A stretch of 64,000 nucleotides of DNA from Pirellulales bacterium (GCA_036499395.1 DASYDW010000100.1:62001-126000), one strand, 5' to 3'. Shown: positions 52,642-62,018, counted from the stretch's first letter. Made by a program: numbers and translations. Notes: generated by a model not told the origin, from the sequence alone.

Positions 52642-54912
52642 CTATTCGACGGTCAGCCGCAGCGATGCGGTCGAATCGCTGGCCGTCGCGGCGATTGTAA
52701 GCGGGACCAGCCATGTAACACGGCCGGCCTTGCAGACCCCCTCTGCGCCGTCCCGGCAGTAGTAGTAATCGAGCGTGGCTTCGATCGTCTCCTCTCCCTC
52801 AGATTTGGCCAGCGGAAGCTCGATCTGGAACTCGGCGGCCGGAGGATCCACCTTTGTGCTTCGACCCAAAGCCGCGCGGTCGACAGGGCCCGTGGATGCC
52901 GGGGAGGTGAGCTTGTAACGCATCGGCGCGATCGGATTGATCTTATAACCGGCGGGTAGCTTTAACGCCGCTTTGAGCCATACCAGTCCGTCGGCCGGTT
53001 TCAGCGAAATGGGATCGATGCGAACTTCTTGGCCACGCGAGGCGGGTGTAACTGTTGCGGCCGTCGCGGGACGTGGCGGGCTAAGGCCGCGAATCTCGAA
53101 CGTGGCGACCCGATCATTATCCCCCAGGTCGACGGTGCGAATGAGGTGGTTATTCGTGTCGGCCACGTAAAGCTTGTTGCCGGCCACCGAAAGTCCGGCG
53201 GGCTCGTCGAACGAGGCCGGGTCGTCCTCGTGACCCGGCTTGCCCGTCCCCACGATTGTGCGGACTGACTTCTTGGCCAGATTCACGGCCTTGATCTTGT
53301 TGTTGTAGGTATCAGCGATGTACAGCGTGCCGTCGTTCAAAGCGATGCCCAGCGGATGCTGCAGGCGCACCGTGCGGCCCGACCCGTCGTGATCGCCGAA
53401 CGCGAACAACCGCCCGGCCGGCAAGTCCGCGGTGCCAATCACCGTGCGAACGCGCTTGCTGGGATCAAAGGGAACGGCGCGCAGCGAACTCCCTTCGCTA
53501 TCCGCGACGTACAGCCACTGCTTGTCGGCCGCCAGTCCGCTGGGTTGTGCAAACGACGCATAGCCGGCTTCATAAGGTTCGCTGGGGACGAGCGGGCCGT
53601 CGACGATATCCTCGCGACTGTTGCCGGCGTATATGCTGATTTCACTCTCGTCGAGCGGCATCTTCCAGATCTGGTGCGGGCCCGCCATCGCGATGTACAG
53701 GTCGTCGCCATGGATCTGCAAGTCCCAGGGGCTGTTCAATTCCGTCGTACGCGGTGGGCCGGCGAAGCGCGCAGGAAGCGCTTGCTCTGCTGCGGCGGCG
53801 GGGTTGGCGACCATGCCCGGCCACGCCTGCGCCTGGTGGCCGTCGCCGGCGATGGTCGTGACGCGCCGTTTGACGAGATCGACCTTTCGCAGCATGTGGT
53901 TTTCGGTATCCGCGACGTAGAGCGTATCGCCGTTGAGGGCCATCCCCTGAGGGTGATTAAACGTGGCGGCCGAGAATTCTCCGTCGGTAGTGCCGAGGGC
54001 TCCACTGCCGATAACGTCGACCAGGGCCCCCTCGAAGTCGGCAATGACGATGCGATTGTGGTTGCTATCGGCGATAAACAGGCGCTCGCCAGGTTCGTCC
54101 GCTAGTACTTTGCCCGGAAAGCGTAGTGGGGTGTCCGCCGCGCCCTCGGCCGCGAGGTCGAAGCGGAGCGGCGTTTCGTCGAGCGTCCCCTTTTTGCGGT
54201 AATAGGGGATGGCTTGTTTCAGCAGCGTGGCGAATTCGTTGGCCTTGAACTCGCCGCTGCGGCCGTAAACGGCTTTGCCCTCGGGATCGATGAGGATGGC
54301 AGTTGGCCAGCTACGAATGCCGAAGCGGTCCCAAATCGCGTGCTTGGCATCGTTGACGACGGGATGTTTGATTTCGTAGCGCAGCACCGCCTCGGTGATG
54401 TTCTTTGAATCTTCCTCGTTTTCGAACTTGGCGGAATGAACGCCGATCACGACCAGCTCGTTGGGGAACGACTCTTCGAGTTTTTTCAATTCCGGCAAGA
54501 TATGCATGCAGTTGATGCAGCAGTAAGTCCAGAAATCCAGCAGCACGAATTTGCCGCGCAGGTCCTTCAACTCAAGCGGTCCGGCCGTGTTGATCCAGTC
54601 GACGCCGCCGCTGAGGTCCGGCACGGCCATGCGGCGCGGAAACGGATTGCCGTCATTCGACGCCGGGGCAGCTTCAGGCTGATCCTGGTTGGCGCTGATC
54701 GCCGTGAGCGCGACCAGAGCGCCCGTGGGTGGCGCGGCGGCCACGGACGGCAGCCCGAGCATCGCGGATGGTACTCCTGAAAATCTGTCGACGAACACGA
54801 TTGACAGCGTCAGCATCCCTAAGAGGAGTAATCGCACGCGAATGCTAGCGACAGCGTCCGAGGAGTCGGGCACGCTGCATTTCAGAGCTCGATAGGCCAT
54901 CGTTGAGTCCAT
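52642..54912 (-). CDS. Exported thioredoxin-fold protein with NHL repeats (NHLRC2-like)
   Basis: A 756-residue protein similar in layout to eukaryotic NHLRC2. Residues about 22-60 contain a hydrophobic signal/anchor (IRVRLLLLGMLTLSIVFVDR). A thioredoxin/TlpA-like domain (about 90-240) has GKFVLLDFWTYCCINCMHIL, with a Cys-Cys-x-x-Cys in place of the CxxC, and the cis-Pro loop RSWPTAILIDPEGKAVYGRS. NHL beta-propeller repeats (about 260-640) follow: ERLFIADSNHNRIVIADFEG, GDTLYVADTENHMLRKVDLV, DGTLYIADTYNNKIKAVNLA, GNKLYVADTNNHLIRTVDLG. A C-terminal beta domain (about 650-756) ends it. ATG 54912 or 54900 may start it. Periplasmic redox-linked role is inferred. Confidence 0.9.
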   Translation of the reverse strand: MDSTMAYRALKCSVPDSSDAVASIRVRLLLLGMLTLSIVFVDRFSGVPSAMLGLPSVAAAPPTGALVALTAISANQDQPEAAPASNDGNPFPRRMAVPDLSGGVDWINTAGPLELKDLRGKFVLLDFWTYCCINCMHILPELKKLEESFPNELVVIGVHSAKFENEEDSKNITEAVLRYEIKHPVVNDAKHAIWDRFGIRSWPTAILIDPEGKAVYGRSGEFKANEFATLLKQAIPYYRKKGTLDETPLRFDLAAEGAADTPLRFPGKVLADEPGERLFIADSNHNRIVIADFEGALVDVIGSGALGTTDGEFSAATFNHPQGMALNGDTLYVADTENHMLRKVDLVKRRVTTIAGDGHQAQAWPGMVANPAAAAEQALPARFAGPPRTTELNSPWDLQIHGDDLYIAMAGPHQIWKMPLDESEISIYAGNSREDIVDGPLVPSEPYEAGYASFAQPSGLAADKQWLYVADSEGSSLRAVPFDPSKRVRTVIGTADLPAGRLFAFGDHDGSGRTVRLQHPLGIALNDGTLYIADTYNNKIKAVNLAKKSVRTIVGTGKPGHEDDPASFDEPAGLSVAGNKLYVADTNNHLIRTVDLGDNDRVATFEIRGLSPPRPATAATVTPASRGQEVRIDPISLKPADGLVWLKAALKLPAGYKINPIAPMRYKLTSPASTGPVDRAALGRSTKVDPPAAEFQIELPLAKSEGEETIEATLDYYYCRDGAEGVCKAGRVTWLVPLTIAATASDSTASLRLTVE

Positions 54913-55471
54913 TCAAAAGTTCGGACTGATTTCAGATGCCCATCGTACGTTACGCGCTCCGCGCGGCCTAGCAACGATCGACAGGCGTTTAGCGTCGCGC
55001 GGGTTTAAGAAGCGCAGAACCTCTTCGTTGCCGATCGCGGCAAATGTCCAGCAGGCAGCGGCGGGACGGGATTTCGCTCGCTCCCCGACCCTGTAACACC
55101 AGGCATTTTGCGATCTGCCAAGAAGGGGGATGCGGTGGGATTTCTCGTCGCGGCGGGAATCTCTGGCACTTTTGGAACCAGGCGCGGGCCCCTATCTACG
55201 GCATTTCAGGCACCTACGGTCGATTGGAGATGGTTCCTACAGTGGGGCAGGGGCAATGGCCGAAAATGATTTATTTGTCCTGCTTGGAAGGCGTTTGGCA
55301 CGCGTATCTCTTTTGATAGAAAGAAGTTGACACTTTCGTAACAGGGTCGTAGAGTTCCCACGAAGATCGAATGATACGCGGCCAACATCGAGCCGACGTC
55401 GCGATCCAGAGCCGCGTGTCGCGGCCCTCGCGCCGTGGCAACGGCCGCCTGCGATTCCTGTGAGGAAATGT
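54913..55471. other. Divergent region between NHLRC2-like and DUF1573 genes
   Basis: A 559-base stretch without a convincing gene. It contains the DUF1573-gene promoter at 55327-55355. The left end is the NHLRC2-like promoter region, where no clear hexamers were seen. Confidence 0.5.
55327..55355 (+). promoter_or_regulatory. Promoter of the DUF1573 gene
   Basis: TTGACA (55327-55332) is a perfect -35 hexamer; TAGAGT (55350-55355) matches the -10 at four of six, with an ideal 17-base spacer. Transcription would begin near 55362, giving a leader of about 110 bases to ATG 55472. Confidence 0.55.
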
Positions 55472-56506
55472 ATGTCTTGCGTTCGTCTGCAATGTTTGGG
55501 GTTGCTGGTGATGCTGGCGCTCAACGGCTTGGCTCAAGGCCAAGATTGGGCGCGCAAGATGTTCGAAACGACCAGTCACGACTTCGGGAACGTCGCGCGG
55601 GGCGCGCGGGTTGAGTACAACTTCAAATTTCACAACCCGTACAAAGAAGACGCGCACATCATCGACGTGCGATCGAGTTGCGGCTGCACGACGCCGCGCG
55701 TGTTGAACGACACGTTGAAGACGTACGACGAGACCGCGGTCGTCGCCGCCTTCAATACCCGAAGTTTTCTCGGCCAGCGTAGCGCCACGTTGACCGTGGT
55801 ATTCGATAAGCCCTACTACGCCGAAGTGCAGTTGCAGGTCGCAGGCTATATTCGTCGCGACATCGTGATTCACCCGGGCGAAGTCGATCTAGGAACCGTC
55901 GACCAGGGAACACCTGTCGAGAAACAGATCTCGATTGCGTACGCGGGACGTGGTGATTGGCAAATTACCGACGTGAAGTCGCAAAGCCCTTACGTCGACG
56001 CGCAGATCTTCGAAACTCGTCGCGACTCGGGACAGGTGACTTACGACCTGAAAGTTCAATTGCGGCCTGACGCCCCGGCCGGCACGATCAGCGAGCAACT
56101 GGTGCTGTTAACCAACGACCAACGCTCGCCCGAAGTGCCTTTGGACGTCGAAGGGCGCGTTGTCGCGGATCTGACCGTAAGCCCGGCCTCGGTGCTGATG
56201 GGAGTGCTGGAGCCTGGTCAAAAGGCGACCAAGCAATTGGTTATCAAGGCCAAGAAACCGTTCCGGATCACGGGCATCTATTGCGACGACGAGAGCTTCG
56301 AGATCAAGGCTCCGAACGTCGCTAAGCCCTTGCACGTGGTGCCGATCACTTTCCTGGCCGGCGATAAGACGGGCAAGATCGCGCAGAAGATCCGCGTGAC
56401 GACCGACCTGGGTGAAGATGTGGTGGCTGAGTTCTCGGCCTATGCCCAAGTGGTTTCACCCGAGCGCCCGCTTGAGCGGACGACTTCGTCGCCTAACGCC
56501 GAGTAA
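55472..56506 (+). CDS. Exported DUF1573 protein
   Basis: A 344-residue secreted protein with signal peptide RLQCLGLLVMLALNGLAQGQ. The N-terminal domain (about 28-130) is DUF1573: TTSHDFGNVARGARVEYNFK, FHNPYKEDAHIIDVRSSCGCTT-type segment with the characteristic SSCGC, and AVVAAFNTRSFLGQRSATLT. Two further immunoglobulin-like domains follow (VQLQVAGYIRRDIVIHPGEV, VVADLTVSPASVLMGVLEPG). ATG 55472 is chosen over GTG 55460 because GAGGA lies 6 bases before it. Such proteins are common in Bacteroidetes and planctomycetes; function unknown, possibly envelope binding. Confidence 0.92.
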   Translation: MSCVRLQCLGLLVMLALNGLAQGQDWARKMFETTSHDFGNVARGARVEYNFKFHNPYKEDAHIIDVRSSCGCTTPRVLNDTLKTYDETAVVAAFNTRSFLGQRSATLTVVFDKPYYAEVQLQVAGYIRRDIVIHPGEVDLGTVDQGTPVEKQISIAYAGRGDWQITDVKSQSPYVDAQIFETRRDSGQVTYDLKVQLRPDAPAGTISEQLVLLTNDQRSPEVPLDVEGRVVADLTVSPASVLMGVLEPGQKATKQLVIKAKKPFRITGIYCDDESFEIKAPNVAKPLHVVPITFLAGDKTGKIAQKIRVTTDLGEDVVAEFSAYAQVVSPERPLERTTSSPNAE

Positions 56507-56567
56507 CGTGGCGTGTCAATCGTCGGTGTGCTTCCGTGGGCCGAACGCGATTGCACGCGGCATTTGA

Positions 56568-56777
56568 TCAGCGACGGTTCTCAAGAACGGGCTTTAGCAG
56601 GCTATCGACACTGAGCACCTGTGGCTCGGCACCGGCCGCCTGAGCGGGGCAACTGGCACATGTGCCGCAGCCGCCGCGACGTTTGCTCATGACAACGCCC
56701 CAGGCCCGGCGCAGCAGGTAACCCGCAGCCAGTGCCACGATGGCGAGCGTCACGATTTCGTCGGTGCTGAGTTGCAT
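56568..56777 (-). CDS. FeoB-associated Cys-rich membrane protein
   Basis: A 69-residue protein at the end of the feo operon. One membrane segment (EIVTLAIVALAAGYLLRRAW) is followed by a Cys cluster, RRGGCGTCASCPAQA, C-x2-C-x2-C. This fits the FeoB-associated Cys-rich membrane protein family (PF12669), which some bacteria need for ferrous-iron uptake. It starts 10 bases after the feoB stop, so it is translated from the same mRNA. ATG 56777 is used; an in-frame TTG 56783 precedes it. Confidence 0.85.
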   Translation of the reverse strand: MQLSTDEIVTLAIVALAAGYLLRRAWGVVMSKRRGGCGTCASCPAQAAGAEPQVLSVDSLLKPVLENRR

Positions 56778-56787
56778 GTGCAATGCT

Positions 56788-59031
56788 CTACGAGATCGCC
56801 ATTCCTACCTGATAAGTAACCAGGGCCGCGACGTACGCCAGCGCCGTCATGTAGCCGAAGGTGAACGTTGGCCACCACCAACTGTTCGTCTCGCGTTTGA
56901 TCACGACCAGCGTTGCCGCGCACTGCGCACAGAGCGCGAAAAAGACCATCAGCGATAACGCTACCGGGATGTTGTAGACCTTTTGGTCCGTGCCGTCCCA
57001 GGTCGCCTGGCGCAGGGCGTTGTCCAGACCGGCCTCGTTGGTATTGTCGACGTCGATCTCGCCTAAATTGTAAATGATCCCGAGCGTCGCTACGACGACC
57101 TCGCGGGCCGGAAACGACGCAATCGCGGCGCAGCCGATGCGCCAATCCCAACCCAGCGGGCGGACGGCCGGCTCGATCAAGTGTCCGAGCCGCCCAAGGA
57201 TGCTCTGCTGTTGATAGTCGCCGGCAATTTGGTGGTCGAGGTCGGCCAATTGTTCTTCGATAGGAGCTCGTTGCGGATCGTCGTCTGGCAGCGCGGCCGC
57301 CTGTTCCTCGAGCCGCGATCGCTGCTCGGCATAGGGAGCCGCGACGGACGCGTCGTGCGGATAGTAGAGGCTGGCCCACACCACGACTGCCACCGCCACG
57401 ATCAGGGTTCCGGCGCGCCGTACGAACGACCAGCCTCGCTCGAGTATGCGATGCATCACGATCGAAAACGCAGGCACTTTGTAGCTGGGTAATTCCATCA
57501 CGAATGGGGGCGTCGGCCCGCGTAGCAGCGTCTTTTTGAGGACCAGCGCCACCAGGGTCGCCGTGACGATACCGATCAGGTACATCGCGGCCAGCGTCAG
57601 CCCTTTTAGATTCAGCAGGCCGCCCAAGAATCCGCGATCCGGGATGAACACCGCGATCAGCAGGGCATAAACAGGCAAGCGGGCGCTGCAACTCATAAGC
57701 GGTGCAATCAGGATTGTGGTCAGCCGATCGCGGCGATCCTCGATCGTTCGCGTTGCCATGATGCCGGGGATCGCGCAGGCGAATGACGACAACAGCGGGA
57801 TGAAGGATTTCCCGCTCAGACCGACGCGTACCATCAGCTTGTCCATCAGGTACGCGGCGCGGGCCATGTAACCGCAATCTTCCAACAGCGCAATGAAGAA
57901 AAACAAAATGAAGATTTGCGGCAGGAATGCCAGGACGCCACCAACGCCGCCGATCAAGCCATCGACGACCAGGCTGCGGAGCGCGCTGTCTGGTATTTGC
58001 TCTTCGGCAAATTGTGCGACTTTTGCGACACCTTCGTCGATCAGATTTTGTGCGGGCTCGGCCCAGGAAAACACGGCCTGAAAGACAATGACCATCGTTA
58101 GCGCGAAGATGGCCGTTCCCCACAGGCGGTGCGTCAGGATGCGATCCAGCCGGTCGCTGAACGTGACGGGCCGAACCTGCGGCCGGGTCACAATGTCAGC
58201 CAGCTTTTCGTGGATCCAGCCGTACCGTGAAACCGCTTCGATCGCCGGAACCTGGCAACCGACAGCGGACAGCCGCTGGCGCGCCTCGTCGATCGCGCCA
58301 TGCAAACCAGGGTCGTGTCCCGCGACGATGATGTCTTGCAAATAGCCCGTGGTATCCAGCAGTAACCTTTCAACAAGATACCGCGGGGGCGGCGCCTTTC
58401 CGTTGCCTGCCGCGGGCGAGCCGGGTGCCGCGCCCAGTCGCTGGCAGAGTAAGGCGACCTCTTGCTGAAAGGCGGCAGGGAATGGACTCGATCGCGGCGC
58501 GACCGGTTGCCCGGCCAGCTTGGCAAGAGCCGCTTTGACTTCGTCGATGCCGCGCTTGCGATTGGCCTGGATCGGGACCACGGGGACGCCGAGGTTTTTC
58601 GAAAGTCGTTCGACGTCGATCGTAACGCCGCGCGTTCGGGCGACGTCCATCATGTTCAGTGCTACGACCGTCGGCAGCCCCAGTTCCAGGGCCTGGCTGA
58701 CGACATACAAATTGCGCTGCAAGTTGCTGGCGTCGACGATGCACAACACCACATCGGGTCGCGGTGCGTCGTCGCGCCGGCCGAGGAGGACGTCCACGGC
58801 CACCATCTCGTCCGGAGATCGTGGCGCCAGGCTATAGGTTCCGGGCAGGTCGATTAGTGTGAACTGATGCGCGCCGTACGTGAGGTGGCCGATTTTCTTT
58901 TCGACCGTTACGCCCGGATAGTTGCCGACGCGCTGCCGCATGCCGGCCAGTGCGCTAAACAGAGTCGATTTACCGGTGTTGGGATTACCGATCAGCGCGA
59001 CGCAAATTGTCGAGGAAGCACTAAGCGTCAT
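56788..59031 (-). CDS. feoB: Ferrous iron transporter FeoB
   Basis: FeoB imports Fe(II) across the inner membrane, driven by or gated by its GTPase domain. The 747-residue protein has the G-domain (G1 GNPNTGKSTLF 15-25, G3 DLPGTYSLA, G4 NMMD), a linker/GDI domain to about 270, and a membrane region with two Gate repeats and about eight helices (ALTMVIVFQAVFSW, LPQIFILFFFIALLEDCGYM, SSFACAIPGIMATRTIEDRR). The Cys-containing gate motif SFACAIPGIM and a second, FFALCAQCAATLVVIKRE, are present. ATG 59031 is used; TTG 59043 adds 4 residues. It is the third gene of a feoA-feoA-feoB-partner operon. Confidence 0.97.
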   Translation of the reverse strand: MTLSASSTICVALIGNPNTGKSTLFSALAGMRQRVGNYPGVTVEKKIGHLTYGAHQFTLIDLPGTYSLAPRSPDEMVAVDVLLGRRDDAPRPDVVLCIVDASNLQRNLYVVSQALELGLPTVVALNMMDVARTRGVTIDVERLSKNLGVPVVPIQANRKRGIDEVKAALAKLAGQPVAPRSSPFPAAFQQEVALLCQRLGAAPGSPAAGNGKAPPPRYLVERLLLDTTGYLQDIIVAGHDPGLHGAIDEARQRLSAVGCQVPAIEAVSRYGWIHEKLADIVTRPQVRPVTFSDRLDRILTHRLWGTAIFALTMVIVFQAVFSWAEPAQNLIDEGVAKVAQFAEEQIPDSALRSLVVDGLIGGVGGVLAFLPQIFILFFFIALLEDCGYMARAAYLMDKLMVRVGLSGKSFIPLLSSFACAIPGIMATRTIEDRRDRLTTILIAPLMSCSARLPVYALLIAVFIPDRGFLGGLLNLKGLTLAAMYLIGIVTATLVALVLKKTLLRGPTPPFVMELPSYKVPAFSIVMHRILERGWSFVRRAGTLIVAVAVVVWASLYYPHDASVAAPYAEQRSRLEEQAAALPDDDPQRAPIEEQLADLDHQIAGDYQQQSILGRLGHLIEPAVRPLGWDWRIGCAAIASFPAREVVVATLGIIYNLGEIDVDNTNEAGLDNALRQATWDGTDQKVYNIPVALSLMVFFALCAQCAATLVVIKRETNSWWWPTFTFGYMTALAYVAALVTYQVGMAIS

Positions 59032-59137
59032 GGCCGGTCGCAATCAAAGGCAGCGGGTGGGCAGGCATACGACGGTCGTCCGGCCCCTTTGCGTTAAGCC
59101 CGACCGGCTCGACAGAACGCCTTCGAAGACGTTCCTT

Positions 59138-59386
59138 TTACAAGGATTGAATCTCGACGCGCTGAGCTTCGCTCTTTCGCACGCTCAAATGGTAGCCGCG
59201 GACGTCAAACTCGAGCGGATCGCCAAGCGGGGCGGTCCCAAGTAGCTCGACGTCGACGCCCGGTGTGAGCCCCATCTCAAGCAGTCGCAGCGAGATTTCA
59301 TCGCATCCCACCACGTTCAAAACGCGGCCGCGTCCGCCGACGGCCAAATCGGCCAGGCAGTTCGTTGCGGAATTGGAGCGGGTCAC
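59138..59386 (-). CDS. feoA: FeoA-family protein (second of two)
   Basis: An 82-residue SH3-like FeoA protein: LADLAVGGRGRVLNVVGCDE, SLRLLEMGLTPGVDVELLGT, GDPLEFDVRGYHLSVRKSEA. FeoA binds the cytoplasmic FeoB side and is needed for Fe(II) uptake. Start is GTG 59386, whose GTGA overlaps the TGA of the preceding feoA copy by 4 bases, so translation is coupled; an upstream ATG in the same frame (59440) overlaps that gene and is not used. It precedes feoB by 106 bases. Confidence 0.93.
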   Translation of the reverse strand: MTRSNSATNCLADLAVGGRGRVLNVVGCDEISLRLLEMGLTPGVDVELLGTAPLGDPLEFDVRGYHLSVRKSEAQRVEIQSL

Positions 59387-59619
59387 GCCAGAACCCCCGG
59401 CCGTACTAGCACGCGCAACAACTCGTCGGCCCGCAGGCACAGTCGCTGACCGTTGACGCGTACAATGCAGGGTTGGCCTGCTTGCACCATTTGAACTTCG
59501 GCCCCTTGCCGCAACCCAATCTCATCCAAGCGATGGACCAGATCGCCGTGGCCGACCACTGCGGTCACGGCACCTATTGACCCGATTTCGAGGCATTGCA
59601 AAGGAATGGAGTCGTTCAC
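59383..59619 (-). CDS. feoA: FeoA-family protein (first of two)
   Basis: A 78-residue SH3-like FeoA protein, the first gene of the operon. It has LQCLEIGSIGAVTAVVGHGD, VHRLDEIGLRQGAEVQMVQA and GQRLCLRADELLRVLV, the FeoA fold with the L.EIGL motif. It is only about a third identical by eye to the second copy, so the two have diverged. Its promoter region holds a Fur box (59648-59664) about 30 bases before the ATG, so iron represses the operon. Confidence 0.93.
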   Translation of the reverse strand: MNDSIPLQCLEIGSIGAVTAVVGHGDLVHRLDEIGLRQGAEVQMVQAGQPCIVRVNGQRLCLRADELLRVLVRPGVLA

Positions 59620-59647
59620 GAAGAAGTCGCCTCAGCAGTTGCTGGTA

Positions 59648-59664
59648 TTGAGACTCATTCTCAA
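59648..59664 (-). promoter_or_regulatory. Fur box of the feo operon
   Basis: TTGAGACTCATTCTCAA carries a perfect TTGAGA/TCTCAA inverted repeat and fits the 7-1-7 Fur consensus TGATAAT-C-ATTATCA at five and six positions per half. It sits right behind the -10, where Fur would block transcription when iron is plentiful. Confidence 0.8.
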
Positions 59665-59673
59665 GTCCGGTGT

Positions 59674-59702
59674 ATTCTAAGAGAGGAAATCGGTACGAGC
59701 AA
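59674..59702 (-). promoter_or_regulatory. Promoter candidate of the feo operon
   Basis: On the minus strand TAGAAT (59679-59674) matches the -10 at five of six and TTGCTC (59702-59697) the -35 at three of six, 17 bases apart. The expected start (about 59667) borders the Fur box, which supports the assignment despite the weak -35. Confidence 0.55.
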
Positions 59703-59883
59703 GCTGGCGGCTGTAAAAAAACCGTCCCGATTGCGTAACATCGGAGAGTAAGCGCGGGCGTTCCGCCGCGGTTTGGCGGTAGCTTCAGCCGCGATTGCGA
59801 ACGAATACTTGCTGTCGAGGGCCCTGCGGCAGTCAGAATCTTGCGGCCGGCCTGGTTTCCCCTGCAAGCGAGCCAAGTTATTC

Positions 59884-61908
59884 ATGCGGAAACTTCGTTC
59901 TTGTTTCGATCGGTTGACGTTTCGTGCGATTGCCGGGTGCGTCGCGATTTGTTTCGTTGTCACCGCGCCCACTCAGGCTAATGATGACGCGGTCGGTCAG
60001 TTAACTCGATTGAAATACAACAACCCCGGACTGGTCGTCGACTTGGGGGTAGGCCTGTGGGCGTGGCCCGTTCCCTGCGATGCCGATGGGGACGGGGATT
60101 TCGACCTCGTCGTCTCTTGCCCCGACAAACCTTCCAACGGCATCTGGCTGTTCGAGAATACGACCGGCGACACGTCGCGAGACAAGTTTCCTGTGTTTCA
60201 GCCGGCCCGGCGGTTGAGCGCGACCGTTCATTACGTCATGCCGAGCTATGTCGAAGGTCGTTTGCGCGTCGTTTCGCCGGGCAAGGAATATCCCGACTTC
60301 TTGCAAATGGGGCTAGAGCGGTTCGTGGCGCTATCCGCGCCCGAGCGCATCCACACCCCGCTGGGGAAAGCACCGCAAGCACGCGGCACGAAGATGCGGC
60401 ACAACCAATGGCGCTATGCCGATTACGACGGCGATGATCGCTTGGATTTGATTATCGGTATCGAGGATTGGAGCGATTACGGGTGGGACGATGCGTGGGA
60501 CGAGGAGGGGCATTGGCAAAACGGCCCGCTGCATGGATTTGTCTATTGGCTGCGAAACACCGGCACAACGAAAACGCCGAAATACGCCACGCCAGAGAAG
60601 GTGCAAGCCGGCGCCGGCCCTGTCGACACCTATGGCTGCCCTTCACCGAACTTCGCCGATTTCGACGGCGATGGCGATCTGGATCTACTGTGCGGTGAAT
60701 TCTTGGACGGTCTTACTTACTTCGAGAACGTTGGCACGCGAACGTCACCGCGCTACGCATCAGGGCGGCGATTGAAGACAGCGGATGGAAAGCCGCTTGT
60801 CATGGACCTTGAGATGATCGTGCCCGTTGCCTTCGATTGGGATCGTGACGGCGACCTGGACTTGATCGTGGGAGATGAAGATGGTCGCGTAGCGCTTGTC
60901 GAGAACAGCGGAGGTTTGACAAACGATCACGTGCCAGTTTTTTTGGCGCCCCGTTATTTTCAGCAAGTTGCCGATGACCTGAAATGCGGCGCGCTGGCCA
61001 CGCCCGTGGGATTTGATTGGGATGGCGACGGCGATACAGACATCGTTTCGGGGAATACGGCCGGATACATCGAGTGGTTCGAGAACCTCAGCGGCGCGGG
61101 CGTGGCAAGTCCTCGCTGGAACCGACCGCACCGGCTGGAAGTCGATGGTGCGCCATTTCGCGTGATGGCCGGCGCTCACGGCAGCATTCAGGGGCCCGCC
61201 GAGGCCAAGTGGGGCTACACGACGCTTTCGGTTGCCGATTGGGATCATGATGGGCTGCCTGACATTGTGCTGAATTCGATCTGGGGACGCGTCGAGTGGC
61301 TACGAAACACCGGCACGCGCACCGCACCACGACTGTCCGCGCCGCGACCGATCGAAGTGCAGTGGCCCGCGGGGCCTGCCAAACCGACTTGGACGTGGTG
61401 GACGCCAAAGCCCAAGGTGTTAGCCACACAATGGCGCACGACTCCGGTCGTGCATGATTTCAATGGCGACAAATTACCGGACATGGCGATGCTCGATGCC
61501 GAGGGGTATTTGGCGCTGTTTCGCCGGCAACAGGGTGTCGACGGAACACTCGAATTGTTACCACCCGAGCGCGTGTTCGTCGACGACTCCGGACAGCCGT
61601 TACGTTTGAACGATCGCCGCGCAGGGGGCAGTGGCCGTAGAAAGCTTTGCGTCACGGATTGGAACGGGGATGGACGATTCGATCTGTTGCTCAACTCGAC
61701 GTCGGCAGACGTCCTATTTCAAGTCGATGGGGAGCCGGGTTGTTTTGCATTTCGCCGCGCCGGTACTATCGCGCGACAGAATATCGAAGGGCATGACGTC
61801 AGCCCAACGGTCGTCGATTTCGACGCCGATGGTGTGCCTGACTTTCTCGGCGGCGCCGAGGACGGTCATTTCTACTTTTTGCGTAATCCGCGCGCCGGCA
61901 AAAAGTAA
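59884..61908 (+). CDS. Exported FG-GAP/VCBS-repeat protein
   Basis: A 674-residue secreted protein. The signal peptide is RAIAGCVAICFVVTAPTQAN. The body is a beta-propeller of FG-GAP/VCBS repeats, with Ca-binding loops of the type DxDxDGxxDL: CDADGDGDFDLVVSCPDKPS, ADYDGDDRLDLIIGIEDWSD, ADFDGDGDLDLLCGEFLDGL, WDRDGDLDLIVGDEDGRVAL, WDGDGDTDIVSGNTAGYIEW, WNGDGRFDLLLNSTSADVLF. ATG 59884 begins at the signal; in-frame 59773 adds 37 residues. It lies beside a DUF1501 gene on the same strand (111 bases), perhaps one operon. Function unknown; adhesin-like or polysaccharide binding. Confidence 0.9.
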   Translation: MRKLRSCFDRLTFRAIAGCVAICFVVTAPTQANDDAVGQLTRLKYNNPGLVVDLGVGLWAWPVPCDADGDGDFDLVVSCPDKPSNGIWLFENTTGDTSRDKFPVFQPARRLSATVHYVMPSYVEGRLRVVSPGKEYPDFLQMGLERFVALSAPERIHTPLGKAPQARGTKMRHNQWRYADYDGDDRLDLIIGIEDWSDYGWDDAWDEEGHWQNGPLHGFVYWLRNTGTTKTPKYATPEKVQAGAGPVDTYGCPSPNFADFDGDGDLDLLCGEFLDGLTYFENVGTRTSPRYASGRRLKTADGKPLVMDLEMIVPVAFDWDRDGDLDLIVGDEDGRVALVENSGGLTNDHVPVFLAPRYFQQVADDLKCGALATPVGFDWDGDGDTDIVSGNTAGYIEWFENLSGAGVASPRWNRPHRLEVDGAPFRVMAGAHGSIQGPAEAKWGYTTLSVADWDHDGLPDIVLNSIWGRVEWLRNTGTRTAPRLSAPRPIEVQWPAGPAKPTWTWWTPKPKVLATQWRTTPVVHDFNGDKLPDMAMLDAEGYLALFRRQQGVDGTLELLPPERVFVDDSGQPLRLNDRRAGGSGRRKLCVTDWNGDGRFDLLLNSTSADVLFQVDGEPGCFAFRRAGTIARQNIEGHDVSPTVVDFDADGVPDFLGGAEDGHFYFLRNPRAGKK

Positions 61909-62018
61909 CAATGTTTGCTGACAGTCGCTAAACCTCCCTGCTAGAATGCCTGACACCCCTCCTGACCTTCGACCGTGACTGCGGTCTCCTGCCTTCTTTA
62001 ATCCTAGCGAGGCCCACC

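Noticed and set aside
55044..55316. 90-codon frame before the DUF1573 gene
   Set aside because: No ribosome site, no family; its end overlaps the promoter region of the DUF1573 gene.
56750..58123. Antisense 457-codon frame inside feoB
   Set aside because: Composition is Arg/Pro/Gly-rich without signal or motif, and it lies opposite the conserved feoB membrane region.
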